DNA of 51,639 nucleotides from Hortaea werneckii. Its lineage: Eukaryota > Ascomycota > Dothideomycetes > Mycosphaerellales > Teratosphaeriaceae. The DNA lies in assembly GCA_037044905.1 (NCBI GenBank), contig JBAOKB010000003.1:1-51639 (forward strand), read 5' to 3'. The translations under genes were made by a program, and so were the position numbers. Numbering within the stretch: position 1 is the first letter of the stretch; every line of letters starts with the position of its first letter. The notes under the pieces were generated by a model. The model was given only the letters and a program-made list of their open reading frames with translations, was not told where the DNA came from and did no database searches. Shown here in pieces: positions 19,301 to 31,400 of this stretch.

Positions 19301-22300
19301 GCATGTTTCACCATGGCTGAGGCTATCTGGTGCTGCGCAAACGGTTTGGCGTCTGTTACGCCCGAGAGCGAGGCAGAGCCGCATGTGGCAAATTAACTGA
19401 GACTACCATGTACCCATGTGCTGCAACCAGCAGCGGGAAAATTGCTACCGCCGTCTCCCGTTTCTTCGGCGTGCCGCTTGTCAGGCCACCGACTCGCGGT
19501 TTCATTTCGCTTGTTTCGATCCCGAGAGCTGCGGGAGAAGAGCGGGAGAAGGATGTTCATGGCCCCATCTCACGCCAAACATTTCTAGTGCGACTCTGCG
19601 TTCGGCATGTCTTCGACGTGCGAACAAGCAGTGACCGCCTTTGCTGGATGCTTCTTCGGCCTTACGATGCTTCTAGGGGTGATGCGAATCATGGGCATGC
19701 AAGCGGTCGAGTTTTCTTCGCCCTTGTCTCGCGTGGCTGCTGCAAGCAAGCGAGTGGGCTTGCGTCAGGCCGGCATACTCACGCTCTGGCCGATGTCTGC
19801 GGCCGCCTCCGGAAAAGGGCAAAGCCAGTGGCTGCCACTGATTGGCTGTGTGCCTGAAAATACTTCCACGTGGCCGCCACCACTAGGATCGAAACTCTAT
19901 CCTTCGCTATGCAGTCCTGTACTGTACATAGCAGCACAAGGATGTGAAGGTAACTGATCTTTGGCCGAAACACGACCGGCATGTTGGCACCGCTGCATCC
20001 CATGTGCAAGCGACAAGCACGTTGGTATGGTTTCGCATCCGGCAGCAGCAACAGCGACCGTCCTCGTGGGACGTTCGCATTTGCGATGCCAAAAATGTGG
20101 CCCGCGGGCGTTTCACAGTCTGAAAACGATCGTCATGATTGCCAGGGGTGCATTTGCTCCAGAAAGCTTACCGCTCGCTCGGTTGCAACACGATCACCGT
20201 ATTACTCGTCTCATGATTCATCAATCACTTCACCTCCGTAGCAGACACGTACGGTTTTCTTTTTATGCCTCCAATGCTTCCCACGCCAGCCCGCAAATGC
20301 TTTCGCGGCCGGAAAAAGAAAAAAATCCAATGTAGCGAATCCGGCGCCGTATTGCCGTTTCGGACATAAGCGTTTGCCGTCAGTCGATAGCGCCAACTGT
20401 TTCCAACTACCAAACCAACTCGGTACTATTTTCAGAAAACGGACATCGTATTCTGCTTTCCCATGATCTTGGCTCAGCAAAACCGTCTCAACAGTCAATG
20501 GTGTCAATTGGTGTCATGGTCTCAGTATTGCGATTGACGTTGCCGCTCGGTACGAAAGTCGACTTTCTCGGATGATGAAAAACAATGATGTTTGCTGCGC
20601 AATCCGGTGTTGGATCACGCGAAGCAGGGGGGGTTGAGCGCAATGTCCGCGGGGACGAACCAGTCTGCCATGAAATGATATCATGACGTCTTTCATGAGC
20701 CGCACCTCACACCCCATGTGACACAACCTGGTGCTTAACACGGGAAATATTATAACGCATGCCCGCTACACACAGCAGCGTCCCCGCACACAGCGCTTCG
20801 CTCGGCCACAGGTAAAATGGCAGAGCGGTTACTCTTCCTCCCAGACGCGTTTGCCGTTACTCCAGGTATTTCGTCTACCGAGTCGGCCTCTTCAGGCGAC
20901 TTGCATGAACAGGTGGGTGAAGGGTGCTGCATTGTTCAACGAGGCCGCCTGAAAGTCCAAGCGCACTTCTAGCAAACGCCTCGGCAACATTCAATATTGT
21001 TTACTGCGATTACTCTTCTTCAAGGCGTGCCGACGGGCGCCACACAACCAAAACTACATTCAGGTGACCTTGCTACTTGCGTAACTCGGAAATGAGCGGT
21101 CCAGTTTGTGCTCTTTGGCTGCTTTACGGTCTTTCTGCTCGCCGAGTGGGGCTTCTACCAAGTACAGTTCTTATAAGACTATATTTATGTTCTACTACGG
21201 CAGACGTGCCGCTTTGATGCAAGGCACACCTTTCTCAAATACCATGACAAGCGAATAGCAGGACCAAGGCGGGCGCCCAGCATCTTTAACTTTCACACTG
21301 CCATCGCCAATTGGAAAGTTTGCTGGCACTGTGCCGCTCTCTTATGGCTCACGACGCTATATTACCACGCGTGAACGCCTGCGCGCCTGCGAAACCCACG
21401 CGCCAGGTCTTGCGAGCTCCACCCTATATCGATGACGAGGGAAACGTAAATGCTTCGGTGGTACCGTATCTCAATCTTTCTTCCAGATCTTCGATCGCCA
21501 AAAGTCGTATACAGCTGATGTCTGGCTCCGGAACCTGACTATCCTTCAACATATACAAGCATACCAGCTTGGACATATCATGCCCCTTTCTTTCGCCGGC
21601 GCGAAAATGCACGGCGCGAGCAAAAGCTTTGCAGCGATGCTGCGTCCATTCAAGTCGCTATCCGATTGACATGTCCATGCTAGTGGCCATCTAGAGACTT
21701 ATGAGTAAGAAGTTTGGAAGACATTTCTCGAGTTAAGGCGGTGGCTTCGATAAGTCTGTCTGGCAATAGCACCACTGGGGAATTGTCAAAGGGCCATGGC
21801 AATATTTCATCTCGTCTGCTACTACTGTGGTTTCTGCTCTTACATTACTCCAAGGCGGCACACGGTCTGCTCCGTCGGCGGGAAGCCACATCAGCGACCG
21901 TGCCAGGTAATGTGCTTCGATAAGGACACCTACTATGTCGAGAATAGATTGCCAGCAGTGACATGCATGGGAAAAGGCTTTGGCATACAATTTTGCGTCG
22001 TGATCCGAGTCAGTATTATGTCAAGCAAATAAGCAGGCGAATTTGGACTGCTCTCGAGATCACTATGGCATCTATCAAAGAGTTACGTGCTATCCAAGAA
22101 ACAGTGCCCAATCGTCTTTAATGGAGATTTCATCGAATTCTTAACTATTTCGTCGGGCGTCTGGAGATGGAATGCGGACTAGCGCGTTCTAGCGCGTCTC
22201 GTATGACATCAATAGGCAGACCTCGAAGCGGCGAACTAGGTATCATCACTCACTCCTACTCATCCTCTCAGTGCGCTCGCGGGCGCGAAGGCTGTCAAAT

Positions 22301-22340
22301 CGTCATTTAGGCATGCGACTGCTTTACCTGAAGAGCGGCA
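16381..22340. other. 6-kb gene-free region
   Basis: No reading frame here has recognisable motifs or convincing spliced continuity. The longest (17610-18059 minus, 149 codons; 19330-19857 plus, 175 codons) look like chance frames. Base composition appears mixed, with CpG retained, so it does not look like RIP-degraded transposon remains. I found no tRNA, rRNA or copy of the dispersed element. It separates two divergent genes (the 67-aa repeat protein and RAD2), so it is at least their upstream space. Confidence 0.5.
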
Positions 22341-25300
22341 ATGGGTGTCACTGGCCTATGGCAGATACTGCAACCATGCGCGCGCCCCATCAAAATCGAG
22401 ACGCTGAACCGGAAGCGTCTCGCCGTGGACGCGAGTATCTGGATCTACCAATTCCTCAAGGCCGTCCGCGACAAAGAGGGCAATGCCCTGCGTAATAGCC
22501 ATGTGGTAGGTTTCTTCCGGCGTATATGCAAGTTGCTCTTCTTCGGCATCAAGCCTGTCTTCGTCTTCGATGGCGGCGCACCCGCGCTCAAGCGCCAGAC
22601 CATCACGGGTCGGAAAAGGAGAAGGGAGGGAAGACGCGAGGATGCAGTTCGCACGGCTGGGAAGCTGTTGGCAGTTCAGATGCAGCGGAAGGCGGAGCAG
22701 GAAGATGAAGAACGGCGGCAACCGAGCAGGCCGCCAGCACAGGAAGAGGAGCCAGTGCCGGACGAGGGCCTTGTGTACGTGGATGAGCTACAGATGAGCC
22801 AGCAAGAGCGGCAGCAGAATCGAAAGTTCCGTAAGAAGGATGCCTACCATCTTCCAGAGATGGATGTGAGCATGAATGAGCTGGGCGGCGAGAACGATCC
22901 CAGGGTAATGAGCGTTGAGGAGCTACAACAATACGCACGGCAATTCGAACAAGGTGAAGACATCAATGTGTACGATTTCAGTAACATCGATTTTGACTCG
23001 CCTTTCTTCATGTCGCTGCCGGCCTCGGATCGATACAACATCCTCAACGCTGCTAGGCTGAGGAGTAGGCTGAGAATGGGTCACACCAAAGAGCAACTAG
23101 ACGACATGTTCCAAGACCGCATGGAGTTCTCCAAATTCCAGATCGCGCGTGTCGCAGAGCGCAACGAGCTTACGACGAGACTAATGAATATCAACGAAGG
23201 CGACGCGGCGTACGCAGCCGGCGGCATCGGCACAGGCTCTAACCGCGTCGCGGGTGAGAAGGCTAGGGAGTATGTGCTGGTGAAAAACGAAGGTGTTGAA
23301 GGAGGGTGGGCTTTAGGTGTGATTAGCGACGAGGGTACAAAGCAAGAGACTGCTATTGACCTCGACAAGCCCGCCTCGTCGATAAAAGTTGAAGAAAGCG
23401 ACGAGGAGGATGATGGGTTTGAAGACGTACCCATCGAAGGCTTGAACAGGCTTCCGAAGCGTCGGAAGCTGAATCCTGACGGTGATGATGGCGTAGGCCA
23501 ACGGCGTCAAACAGCTTCTACTTCTCGACAGCCAGCACCGAAAAGGAAGCCTGCCCGAAAGGTGCGGCAGGAGGATCCGGAGTCGTTATTTGTCGGGGAT
23601 GAAGAGGCAGAGGAAGCGGGAGATGATGAAGGAGCTGAATGGGAAGACGTTGATGCTAATCGTGAGCTCTTCGGCGAGGCTGACGAAAATGAGGATGAGG
23701 ATCTTCGACAAGCCATCGCCATGTCCCTGGAGAAGGACCATGACCAAGACAAACCTCAAACTGAGAATGAACCCGCCAGACAATCAGACTCTGAAGACGA
23801 TATGCTAGAAGTCTTTCAACAGCGAGCTGTGGAGGAAGCACGACCCGTGCCCAAAGGCTCCGCGAGAGCGATAGCCAACCTACTGAATAAGCGCGCGCAT
23901 GACATTGCTCCGGAAAGCCAAGAAGTGACTTCTTTTGGTGTACCGGTTCCAAAGCAAACAGAGCAAGAGAGTGATGAGGATGATAGCATGGATCTTCAGG
24001 CCGCACTCGCTGAAAGTCGAAAAGGAAAACGCAAAGTGTCGCCACCCCCACGGAGACAACCTCAGACAGCACGACAATCTGTCTCCACGCCAAAACCGCC
24101 CGAGCAGACTGAGACCGCCAAAGCGAACGGCTTTAGTGGCCCACTTCCCTTTGAGAAATTGGATCTTGGGACCTCTTTGCTTGGTCGCAAGAAGATGAAG
24201 GACAGGGAGGAAGAGGCGGCGGGCGGCTTCGAGCATCCGGCTGCGCTGGAGCAACAGCGCAAAGGCGAGCCTCTTCCGCCATGGTTCTCTGGTAATGTCG
24301 AGGAAGACATGGAGAAGCAGCGGGGCATCGAGCGGGAGGACAGAGAGAGAGCGAAGGAGTTCAATAAACAGTTCATGTTCCAGTCGCGCGATGGGCCAGC
24401 ATTACAGAGGGAAGAAACTAAAGAGGTGATTGACGTGGATGCTTCCGACGACGAAAAAGCCGTGTCAGAAAGAAGGAAATGGAAGGGAGGTCCCGCTCCC
24501 GGCCAAGGTCAGGAAGTCATAGATCTCGACGCCGACGAAGTGGAAGCTGAGGAGCTTGCTGGTCAGGCCGAAGGGAAGGATGTCGATAAGCAGGTGCGGA
24601 TGGGCGATGTGGCTGATGTCGTGAGAGCGGAGCCGCCGGAACCGCCTTTGCAGGACGAAAAGCAAGGTGAGACGCCTGGCCACCACGACGTCCAGAAGGT
24701 TGTCAGACCGAATGGTCCATTCGAGGTTGAGAGTGAAGATGAGGAAGAGGCTGCTGCAGGTCCAGCAGTTGACTTGCCCAGTGCCGAGCAGGAAGGCAAA
24801 GAACCGTCAGCAGAAGATGAAGAGATTGAATGGAGCGAAAGCGACGATGGACAGCCCACGATGGCGAAAGAAAAGAAGTCGCAGCAAACTGTGTCACCTG
24901 TCAGAAGCGTCCAGGAGACTGCCGAGCCAGACAAGTCTCCCTCACCGCAGTTCGAGGACGTTCCTGATCAGCCACGTAGACCTGAACAGTCTCCACTATC
25001 TGCAAAGTCACCATCTCCTCAGTTGGAAGATGTCAATATGGAGGCTAGTCGGCAGACTGCAGCAGAGATGTCACCGCCGCCAGGCCTACCCGTTGACGAT
25101 GAGGAGGATGCATCAGGACCAGCACCAGCATCTGGTCTTGCGAATCAGGATAATGTGTCCGAGGGAGAACCGGGCTATTTCGATGATGACTTCGACGACC
25201 CAGAAGAAGAAGCGCTTCTAAGCGCTCTCGCTCAAGAAGCCGAAGAACACGCTCGCTTCGCCAGCACTCTCAACAACAAGACAACCACCGCTCAAAACAT

Positions 25301-26459
25301 TCTTGACTATGAGAATGAACTCAAGCAGCTTCGCAATCAGCAAAAGAAGGATCGCCGTGATGCGGACGAAGTCACACACATCATGGTTCAAGAATGTCAA
25401 CAATTGCTCCGTCTGTTCGGTCTGCCCTATGTCACAGCTCCAATGGAAGCCGAAGCGCAATGTGCGGAGCTAGTGAAGCTTGGCCTGGTCGATGGCATAG
25501 TAACGGATGATTCGGACTGCTTTCTGTTTGGTGGTACGAGGATCTACAAGAATATGTTCAACCAGGCCAAGTTCGTCGAGTGCTATCTTACAAGCGATCT
25601 GGAGAAGGAATTCAATCTCACGAGAGTTAAGCTCATTGCCATTGCACAGCTACTTGGAAGCGATTACACTGAAGGTCTACAAGGTGTTGGCCCGGTGACA
25701 GCTTTAGAGATTTTGGGAGAGTTCCAGAACCTAGAGGGCTTCAAGGAGTGGTGGGAGGGTGTGCAGATGCAGCTCATCCCCAAAGAGGCCGACAAGGACC
25801 ATCCGTTCCGGAAGAAGTTCAGGAAGAACGCGACGAAGATGTTCCTTCCCCCCTCCTTCCCGGATCCGCGGGTCGAGAAGGCTTACCTTGAACCGGAGGT
25901 TGATCGGGATCCAGAGCACTTCCAGTGGGGCGTGCCTGACCTCGATGCTCTGCGGTCTTTCCTGATGTCAACGATTGGGTGGAGTCAGGAGCGTACGGAC
26001 GAGGTGCTGGTCCCGGTTATTAAGGACATGAATCGGCGAGCGGACGAGGGTACTCAAAGTAACCTTACCGCTTTCTTTGAAGGCGGCGTTGGAATCGGAG
26101 CAGCCGGGAGTAATGCGAAAGGGGAGGCGTTTGCCCCGAGGAAGCGGCTTGAGGGAAGCAAGAGGATGGGTGCGGCTTTGGGACGGATGGCGGCCAGAGC
26201 TCAGGTGCAGAGAGGCGAGACAGGAGCCGAAGACGAGACCCCGGAGCACGAGGCTGCTGAGGTTCCGGGCGGAGGGGGTCGTGGGGGTGCGGCGGCTGGA
26301 TCTAAGAGAAGAAAGGCGAGGAAAATTCCGCAGCCAGAAGTCCCCTCTGATGAAGATGCTAGCGAGTTTGAGGAGCCGCGCAAGAAGACGAAACGGAAGG
26401 CTCGTGGTGGTAAAACTGCTAGAGGACGGTCAAGACAGAACACAGCGTTGGAGGACTAG
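22341..26459 (+). CDS. RAD2: RAD2/XPG structure-specific DNA repair endonuclease
   Basis: A single exon of 1,372 aa (yeast Rad2 is 1,031, S. pombe Rad13 about 1,112; the extra length is in the acidic spacer). XPG makes the 3' incision in nucleotide excision repair. The N-nuclease domain starts at Met1: 'MGVTGLWQILQPCA', 'LAVDASIWIYQFLKA', 'FVFDGGAPALKRQT' (metal-binding Asp). A long acidic, disordered spacer (about 120-960) carries a ubiquitin-interacting-type motif 'DEDLRQAIAMSLEKD' near 452 and a second, weaker one, 'MDLQAALAESRK'. The I-nuclease domain begins near 1020: 'APMEAEAQCAELVK', 'VTDDSDCFLFGG', then 'LLGSDYTEGLQGVGPVTALE', the helix-hairpin-helix DNA clamp. 'QSNLTAFF' near 1239 is a consensus PCNA-binding PIP box. 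The C-terminus has several basic nuclear-localisation patches ('GSKRRKARK', 'RKKTKRKARG'). Confidence 0.97.
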   Translation: MGVTGLWQILQPCARPIKIETLNRKRLAVDASIWIYQFLKAVRDKEGNALRNSHVVGFFRRICKLLFFGIKPVFVFDGGAPALKRQTITGRKRRREGRREDAVRTAGKLLAVQMQRKAEQEDEERRQPSRPPAQEEEPVPDEGLVYVDELQMSQQERQQNRKFRKKDAYHLPEMDVSMNELGGENDPRVMSVEELQQYARQFEQGEDINVYDFSNIDFDSPFFMSLPASDRYNILNAARLRSRLRMGHTKEQLDDMFQDRMEFSKFQIARVAERNELTTRLMNINEGDAAYAAGGIGTGSNRVAGEKAREYVLVKNEGVEGGWALGVISDEGTKQETAIDLDKPASSIKVEESDEEDDGFEDVPIEGLNRLPKRRKLNPDGDDGVGQRRQTASTSRQPAPKRKPARKVRQEDPESLFVGDEEAEEAGDDEGAEWEDVDANRELFGEADENEDEDLRQAIAMSLEKDHDQDKPQTENEPARQSDSEDDMLEVFQQRAVEEARPVPKGSARAIANLLNKRAHDIAPESQEVTSFGVPVPKQTEQESDEDDSMDLQAALAESRKGKRKVSPPPRRQPQTARQSVSTPKPPEQTETAKANGFSGPLPFEKLDLGTSLLGRKKMKDREEEAAGGFEHPAALEQQRKGEPLPPWFSGNVEEDMEKQRGIEREDRERAKEFNKQFMFQSRDGPALQREETKEVIDVDASDDEKAVSERRKWKGGPAPGQGQEVIDLDADEVEAEELAGQAEGKDVDKQVRMGDVADVVRAEPPEPPLQDEKQGETPGHHDVQKVVRPNGPFEVESEDEEEAAAGPAVDLPSAEQEGKEPSAEDEEIEWSESDDGQPTMAKEKKSQQTVSPVRSVQETAEPDKSPSPQFEDVPDQPRRPEQSPLSAKSPSPQLEDVNMEASRQTAAEMSPPPGLPVDDEEDASGPAPASGLANQDNVSEGEPGYFDDDFDDPEEEALLSALAQEAEEHARFASTLNNKTTTAQNILDYENELKQLRNQQKKDRRDADEVTHIMVQECQQLLRLFGLPYVTAPMEAEAQCAELVKLGLVDGIVTDDSDCFLFGGTRIYKNMFNQAKFVECYLTSDLEKEFNLTRVKLIAIAQLLGSDYTEGLQGVGPVTALEILGEFQNLEGFKEWWEGVQMQLIPKEADKDHPFRKKFRKNATKMFLPPSFPDPRVEKAYLEPEVDRDPEHFQWGVPDLDALRSFLMSTIGWSQERTDEVLVPVIKDMNRRADEGTQSNLTAFFEGGVGIGAAGSNAKGEAFAPRKRLEGSKRMGAALGRMAARAQVQRGETGAEDETPEHEAAEVPGGGGRGGAAAGSKRRKARKIPQPEVPSDEDASEFEEPRKKTKRKARGGKTARGRSRQNTALED

Positions 26460-26970
26460 TTACAGTCTACCTCACCTTGTCGAACTATAGCTATGAAATT
26501 TTTAGACATCCTCTGTGATATCCTGATCACCTGTACATCTTCTGAAGCTACACTTTGATGTGAGGTTTGTGGCAGCCCAGCCATGCCACATGATGCTCTC
26601 TACAGTTCGAACTCGACATAGGTATCCTTCGACTAGCAATACCGCTCTATACTTATAAATCCCCGTAGCTTTTTCGCTCTTCATATGTGCCTTCACTTAG
26701 CAATACTGCCTCTATAGCGATGAGATGCGTTCGGATTTTGCGATTCTGATGGCAAGTTTAGAATGTATCTCGATGTGGTCCGTGCAGCAGATTAGTGATC
26801 GCTGCGCTGAAGTTCACTTGTCACCTCGGGAAGGGAGAGGAGAGGAGTCAGTCGTGCACATTGAACTGGCACGCCCGCATGGGCTCTTTTGTTACATAGA
26901 ATACATAATCAACGCATACCACAGTAGGTTCAACTATCTCTCTACACGTCGTGAGCTATTACATATTACA
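26460..26970. other. Intergenic region RAD2 / HSDL2-like, containing mobile-element copy 2
   Basis: RAD2 3' flank, then the second copy of the 163-172-bp element, then the promoter of the HSDL2-like gene. I see no other gene. Confidence 0.5.
26603..26765. mobile_element. MITE-like element, copy 2 (163 bp)
   Basis: The most diverged of the three copies, aligned by eye to 9641-9812 and 47058-47228. The left end is CAGTTCGAACTCGACATAGG; the complement of the right end starts CATTCTAAACTTGCC. A TA dinucleotide is present outside each end (26601-26602, 26766-26767). Shared internal blocks include CTAGCAATACCGCTCTATA, TTAGCAATAC...CTCTATAG and a GATGAGA box. It begins 143 bp after the RAD2 stop codon. 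Confidence 0.75.
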
Positions 26971-28015
26971 ATGCCATCCTACAAGGAGGTCGCCATAGTT
27001 GTCGGCGCTTCGCGTGGCATTGGGAGGCAGATTGCTGTCGATTTGGCCAAAGATGGTTATGCTGGTAAGATATGTCTTCTACAGCAATGAGGATGTATGT
27101 GGCCACTGATGATACTGCTCGTAGTCGTCGTCGCGGCGAAGACCACATCCGACGCATCCAAGTGCACGCCCTTCCCGCCGGATCCGAACAGCAACAGTTC
27201 GACCATCAATACAGTCGTACGAGAGATCGCAGAGGCGGGTGGTGAGGCTCTAGCTATCCAACTGGACGTTCGTGACTTTGGCGATATACAGTCGATGGTG
27301 GACCAGACAGCCAAGAAGTACGGAAGAATAGACGTGCTAGTGTACAACAGCGGAGCGATATGGTGGTCGAGCGTGGAGAAGACGCCCATGAAGCGCTTCC
27401 AGCTGATGCAGCGGATCAACCCGGAAGGCTTCTATGGGTGCGTCCAGGCTTGTCTGCCCTACATGTACCAGAATGGGGGCAAAGGCAAAGGACGGATCGT
27501 CGTGGTTAGTCCACCGATTTATCGCAGGTTCTTAAAGGGCAAGACGGCGTATGCTATGGGGAAATGGGCCATGAGTGCTCTGACAATGGGGCTATCGGTG
27601 GATTTTGAGCGGGAAGAGAGGACGGAGATGGCGATTACCAGCCTTTGGACCGGCGCGGTAAGAGCATTTTTTGTTGGTTCGCTGTGTCTAACACTGCTGA
27701 CTCCTACAGGCCATCAATTCGGCAGCGACTCAGGGTGCGCAAACTGATCGCACAGAGCTTCGCAAACCGACCATTTTCTCCGATGCCGTTCGTGCAATTC
27801 TCAAAGCGCCTCCGAGCGACGTGAGCGGACGGTGCTTGGTTGATGACGTCTTCTTGCGCGAGCATGAAGGGATTCAGGATCTTAGCAAATACTCGCTCGT
27901 GCCGGGAGCGACGCCTCGTCGAATGATGCCTGCTCGTTTTCCTGATCTGAGGGTCGAAGAGGAGGACGACGAGGGCAACCGGGTGGACTCGACCGCCATT
28001 CGTGCAAAGATCTAG
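26971..28015 (+). CDS. HSDL2-like short-chain dehydrogenase
   Basis: Exons 26971-27064, 27125-27657 and 27710-28015 (introns of 60 and 52 nt) give 310 aa. The Rossmann motif 'VVGASRGIGRQ' sits at residue 10. After the first splice the beta-2 strand reads 'VVVAAKTTSDASK'. 'VLVYNSGAIWW' corresponds to the NAG motif, and 'TAYAMGKWAMSAL' contains the catalytic YxxxK. The segment following it ('VDFEREERTEMAITSLW') and the C-terminal substrate cap resemble hydroxysteroid-dehydrogenase-like protein 2 (HSDL2), a peroxisomal/mitochondrial SDR. The C-terminal SCP2 sterol-carrier domain of animal HSDL2 is absent, as in many fungal members. The last residues (Ala-Lys-Ile) are not a clear PTS1 peroxisomal signal. 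The substrate is unknown. Retaining either intron truncates the protein. Confidence 0.85.
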
Positions 28016-28446
28016 ACGCTTCAGGGGACGTCACTTCTCATGGCACTAGACAAGAATGCTACCCCTTTGTAGGCGGCAAATACCGCGGCAAGATCAGTCG
28101 CCATAATGTGTAAACCTTTGCAACGCATGAAGCTCTTCTTAAAGCCGCTCAGCCAATGATTTATGTGCACTGGCTGGATTGCGCAGCCTCAGATCTCAGG
28201 AAATTGCGCGGCATTCCAGACTTCACTGCAACGCATTCCAGCCCACAGGCGCGCTGTCGACGTGTATTCGCTGGACACATCTTGTCTAGACGCTATTACT
28301 ACCAACCCGGCGGGTACTCGCCTGATCTCAGCCGCGCTTTACATCACCTTTGCTGGCATAACTCCTTCCCAGCGGTCTCTTTCAACTCATTAGGTCGGAG
28401 AAGACACTCGTTTGGATCACAGAGGACTGGGCCGTCTGCTCGGAAG
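28016..28446. other. Upstream region of the PAN/mucin-like gene
   Basis: A frame runs open from 28156 into the next gene, but the signal peptide begins only at the ATG at 28447. I therefore treat 28016-28446 as 3' flank plus promoter/leader. Confidence 0.5.
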
Positions 28447-31400
28447 ATGAGGCGTATCGCTGCTTTGGCCCTCGTGGCCGGGCGTCTTCTCGCCTCAGTG
28501 TCCGCCCAATCAACCACAATATCACGCACTCTCTCAGCATTGCAGACCTATCAGCCCACGAACACATGGACAGTTCCCAATGGAACCTGCTCAATCGGTA
28601 TGGGAGCAGCAGCAGCGACCGCCACTGCCGGTGGACAGGGTGGCGTGTACCAAGATAGATACGGAGGATACTGGGAGATGGACTGTGGCTACTATTTCAG
28701 CGGCAGTCCATACTACGACGGTGCATATCAGGGAACTAATGGTATAGGCGTTTATTCGTGTTTCAATGGGTGCGCGAATCGGCCAGGATGTGTCGGCTTC
28801 ACGTACTACGGCACGTCTACAGGTCCCACCACAGGCGGAGGCCGTTGCTTGTAAGTCTTGTTCTCGAGCAGAAAATTGATTCAATCCTGCTAATCTTTTC
28901 CAAGTCATTTCTATAACGGCCAGCAGGGCAATCTAAACTACAATACGACCTACCTATTTCCAGATGCCGGCACTTATTCCCTCTTTGGCTCTGCATATCT
29001 TTTGCAAGCCAGCGAGAATCTCCTGTGTCCGACATACAACGGGACATACTTTTTAGACGCCCAAGGGCAGGCATACTACATCCTGTGCGGATACGGCAGC
29101 ACTTCACAGTACCAGAATACCGCAGCAAGGGGTAAGAGAAAGATCATATCTGTTTCCAGGAGTGACCCGGCTGACAAACGTGGCTTTTAGATGGGCCTGC
29201 TTGTTTGGCGCTCTGTGACGCCCAGGCTCAATGTATCGGCGTGACGGTCGTTTATGGCGGAGCTGAATCCAACGCCAACAATAACGCGAATTGCTATCTC
29301 GCGTCTGCTGGTCTGAACACCATTGCCAATACTCGAAATGTTCTTGCTGTTCGGACGACAATGCGTTCGTTTGTCCCAACTACAACGACTACAACGACTA
29401 CCACGTCGTCCGCTACCTCGGCAGCTGCATCAAGCACATGTACCTTTGCCGTTTCTCCTACAGGCCTGCCGACAAACTGCGGCGCCAGAAGCTCGACAGC
29501 GAGCTTTCTCGGCGTCTATAACGATACTTGCGGGGTGACATATTCGGTCTACTGCCATGTTGAAAGCAACCCTCAACAGGCCGATTCCGCGAGTGCGAGT
29601 AGCATTTCTGCTTGTATGGCCCTGTGCGATAACTACGTCTTTGCTGATAACTCTACATGCCAGTCAGCAACCCTGTATCAAGGAAGGTGTTACTTGAAGA
29701 GGAGCTTCGATGGTTTCAAGGATGCTAGTACCGATACTACTGTCATGGTTAGGAATAGCAATCAGAACTTGCTTTTGGCTAATAGCAGTTCGAGCATAAC
29801 GACCTCGACTTCAAGCTCTGCTGGACCGGTGACCCCGACAGCACCTCCTCCGTCTTTTGCTTGTCCCGCAGATGATATCCAGCAGCTTCAAGAAAATGGG
29901 CAAAATTATTATGTTGGGTGTGGGATGGTCGCCCAAGGCGCCACCTCTGTGACCTACACAGCAACAAACTCCTGGAACGACTGCTTCGGTAAGTACTCCC
30001 GTGCTTGCACTTGCACTGGGTCTAACGCTTCACGTCATTGCAGGGTATTGTGATGCTACTGTAGGGTGCACTGGTTTCACATACGCGGGCGCAGTGGATG
30101 GAAACGGCGCTGGAACGTGTTTGCTTCGTAATGCCTCGCCTATCGGCCTCGTACCTAGCGATTCATACCATATCGGTGCCGTCAAAGCCGCCAACTATGG
30201 CTTTCAAGTGACCACGACGTACGTGCGCCCAATAAAGCTCAACAGGGGTATACCGCTAATTGCACTGCAGGACCACGACGACAACAAGCTTTAGCCGTCC
30301 TTTCACTACGACGGTAAGCAATTATTCTGACCCGACATCAACTCAAAGAAGTCCAAGACGATCGCAGAGTGTTTGCGCGGATGACTTCATGCCGTGTCAA
30401 CCCCGAGATTGTTATTCATAGCTAATGATGCCGCGTTCTAGACCACATCTACTACCGCGTAAGTTGCATATCCTGACAAATGCTAAGTAGAAGCTCACAG
30501 CTTTTTAGAACCACAACAAGCTTCTCCTCAAGCGCTGCAGCCCAGACAGTAACATACACATATGTATCCTCCTATCCAGTGACATGTGAGGCCCATTGAC
30601 ACTCCAGAAAATCTTATGCACTTCGTACTGAGTGTTCTTTAGACACTACAAGCTATGTTACCACCGCCGTCTCGACCGCTCCCGGTAAGCACGAAAGCCA
30701 ATACAGTCTATCATCAGAAATGCTAATATCAACAAAGGAAGCACGGTCATCTCGACATACGTGACCACGGTAGGCCTCAAGAAATGCCCATAGGCTTCCT
30801 GAAAGAGCGCTAATACAATTCGACAGGCTGTGAGCACATACGTGACCACGGCCCCTGCTAGTACCATAACATCGACACTGCCAGCTTCCACTAACACTTT
30901 GACGACTACCCAACGTACGACGGCCACTTCAACTGAACGAACCACAGCAACTTCCACGGAACGATCTACGGCGACTTCTACGGAACGAACGACACTCCCA
31001 GCATCGACAAACACATTAACGACTACAGAACGAACGACTGCAACATCTACAGAGCGAACCACGGCAATATCAACTCTTCCAGCTTCAACAAATACGCTTA
31101 CAACTACGGCCACATCGACAGAACGAACCACGGCAATATCAACGCTTCCAGCTTCAACAAATACGCTTACAACTACGGCCACATCGACAGAACGAACCAC
31201 GGCAATATCAACGCTTCCGGCCTCAACAAATACGCTTACAACTACGGCCACATCAACGGAACGAACCACGGCAATATCAACTCTTCCAGCTTCAACAAAT
31301 ACGCTTACAACTACGGCCACATCGACAGAACGAACCACGGCAATATCAACTCTTCCAGCTTCAACAAATACGCTTACAACTACGGCCACATCGACAGAAC

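Noticed and set aside
19330..19857. 175-codon frame in the gene-free region
   Set aside because: No motif, Arg/Cys/Ser-rich, overlapped by competing frames; treated as chance.
28156..28446. N-terminal extension of the PAN/mucin-like protein
   Set aside because: The frame is open, but the hydrophobic signal peptide starts at the ATG at 28447; an extension would bury it.
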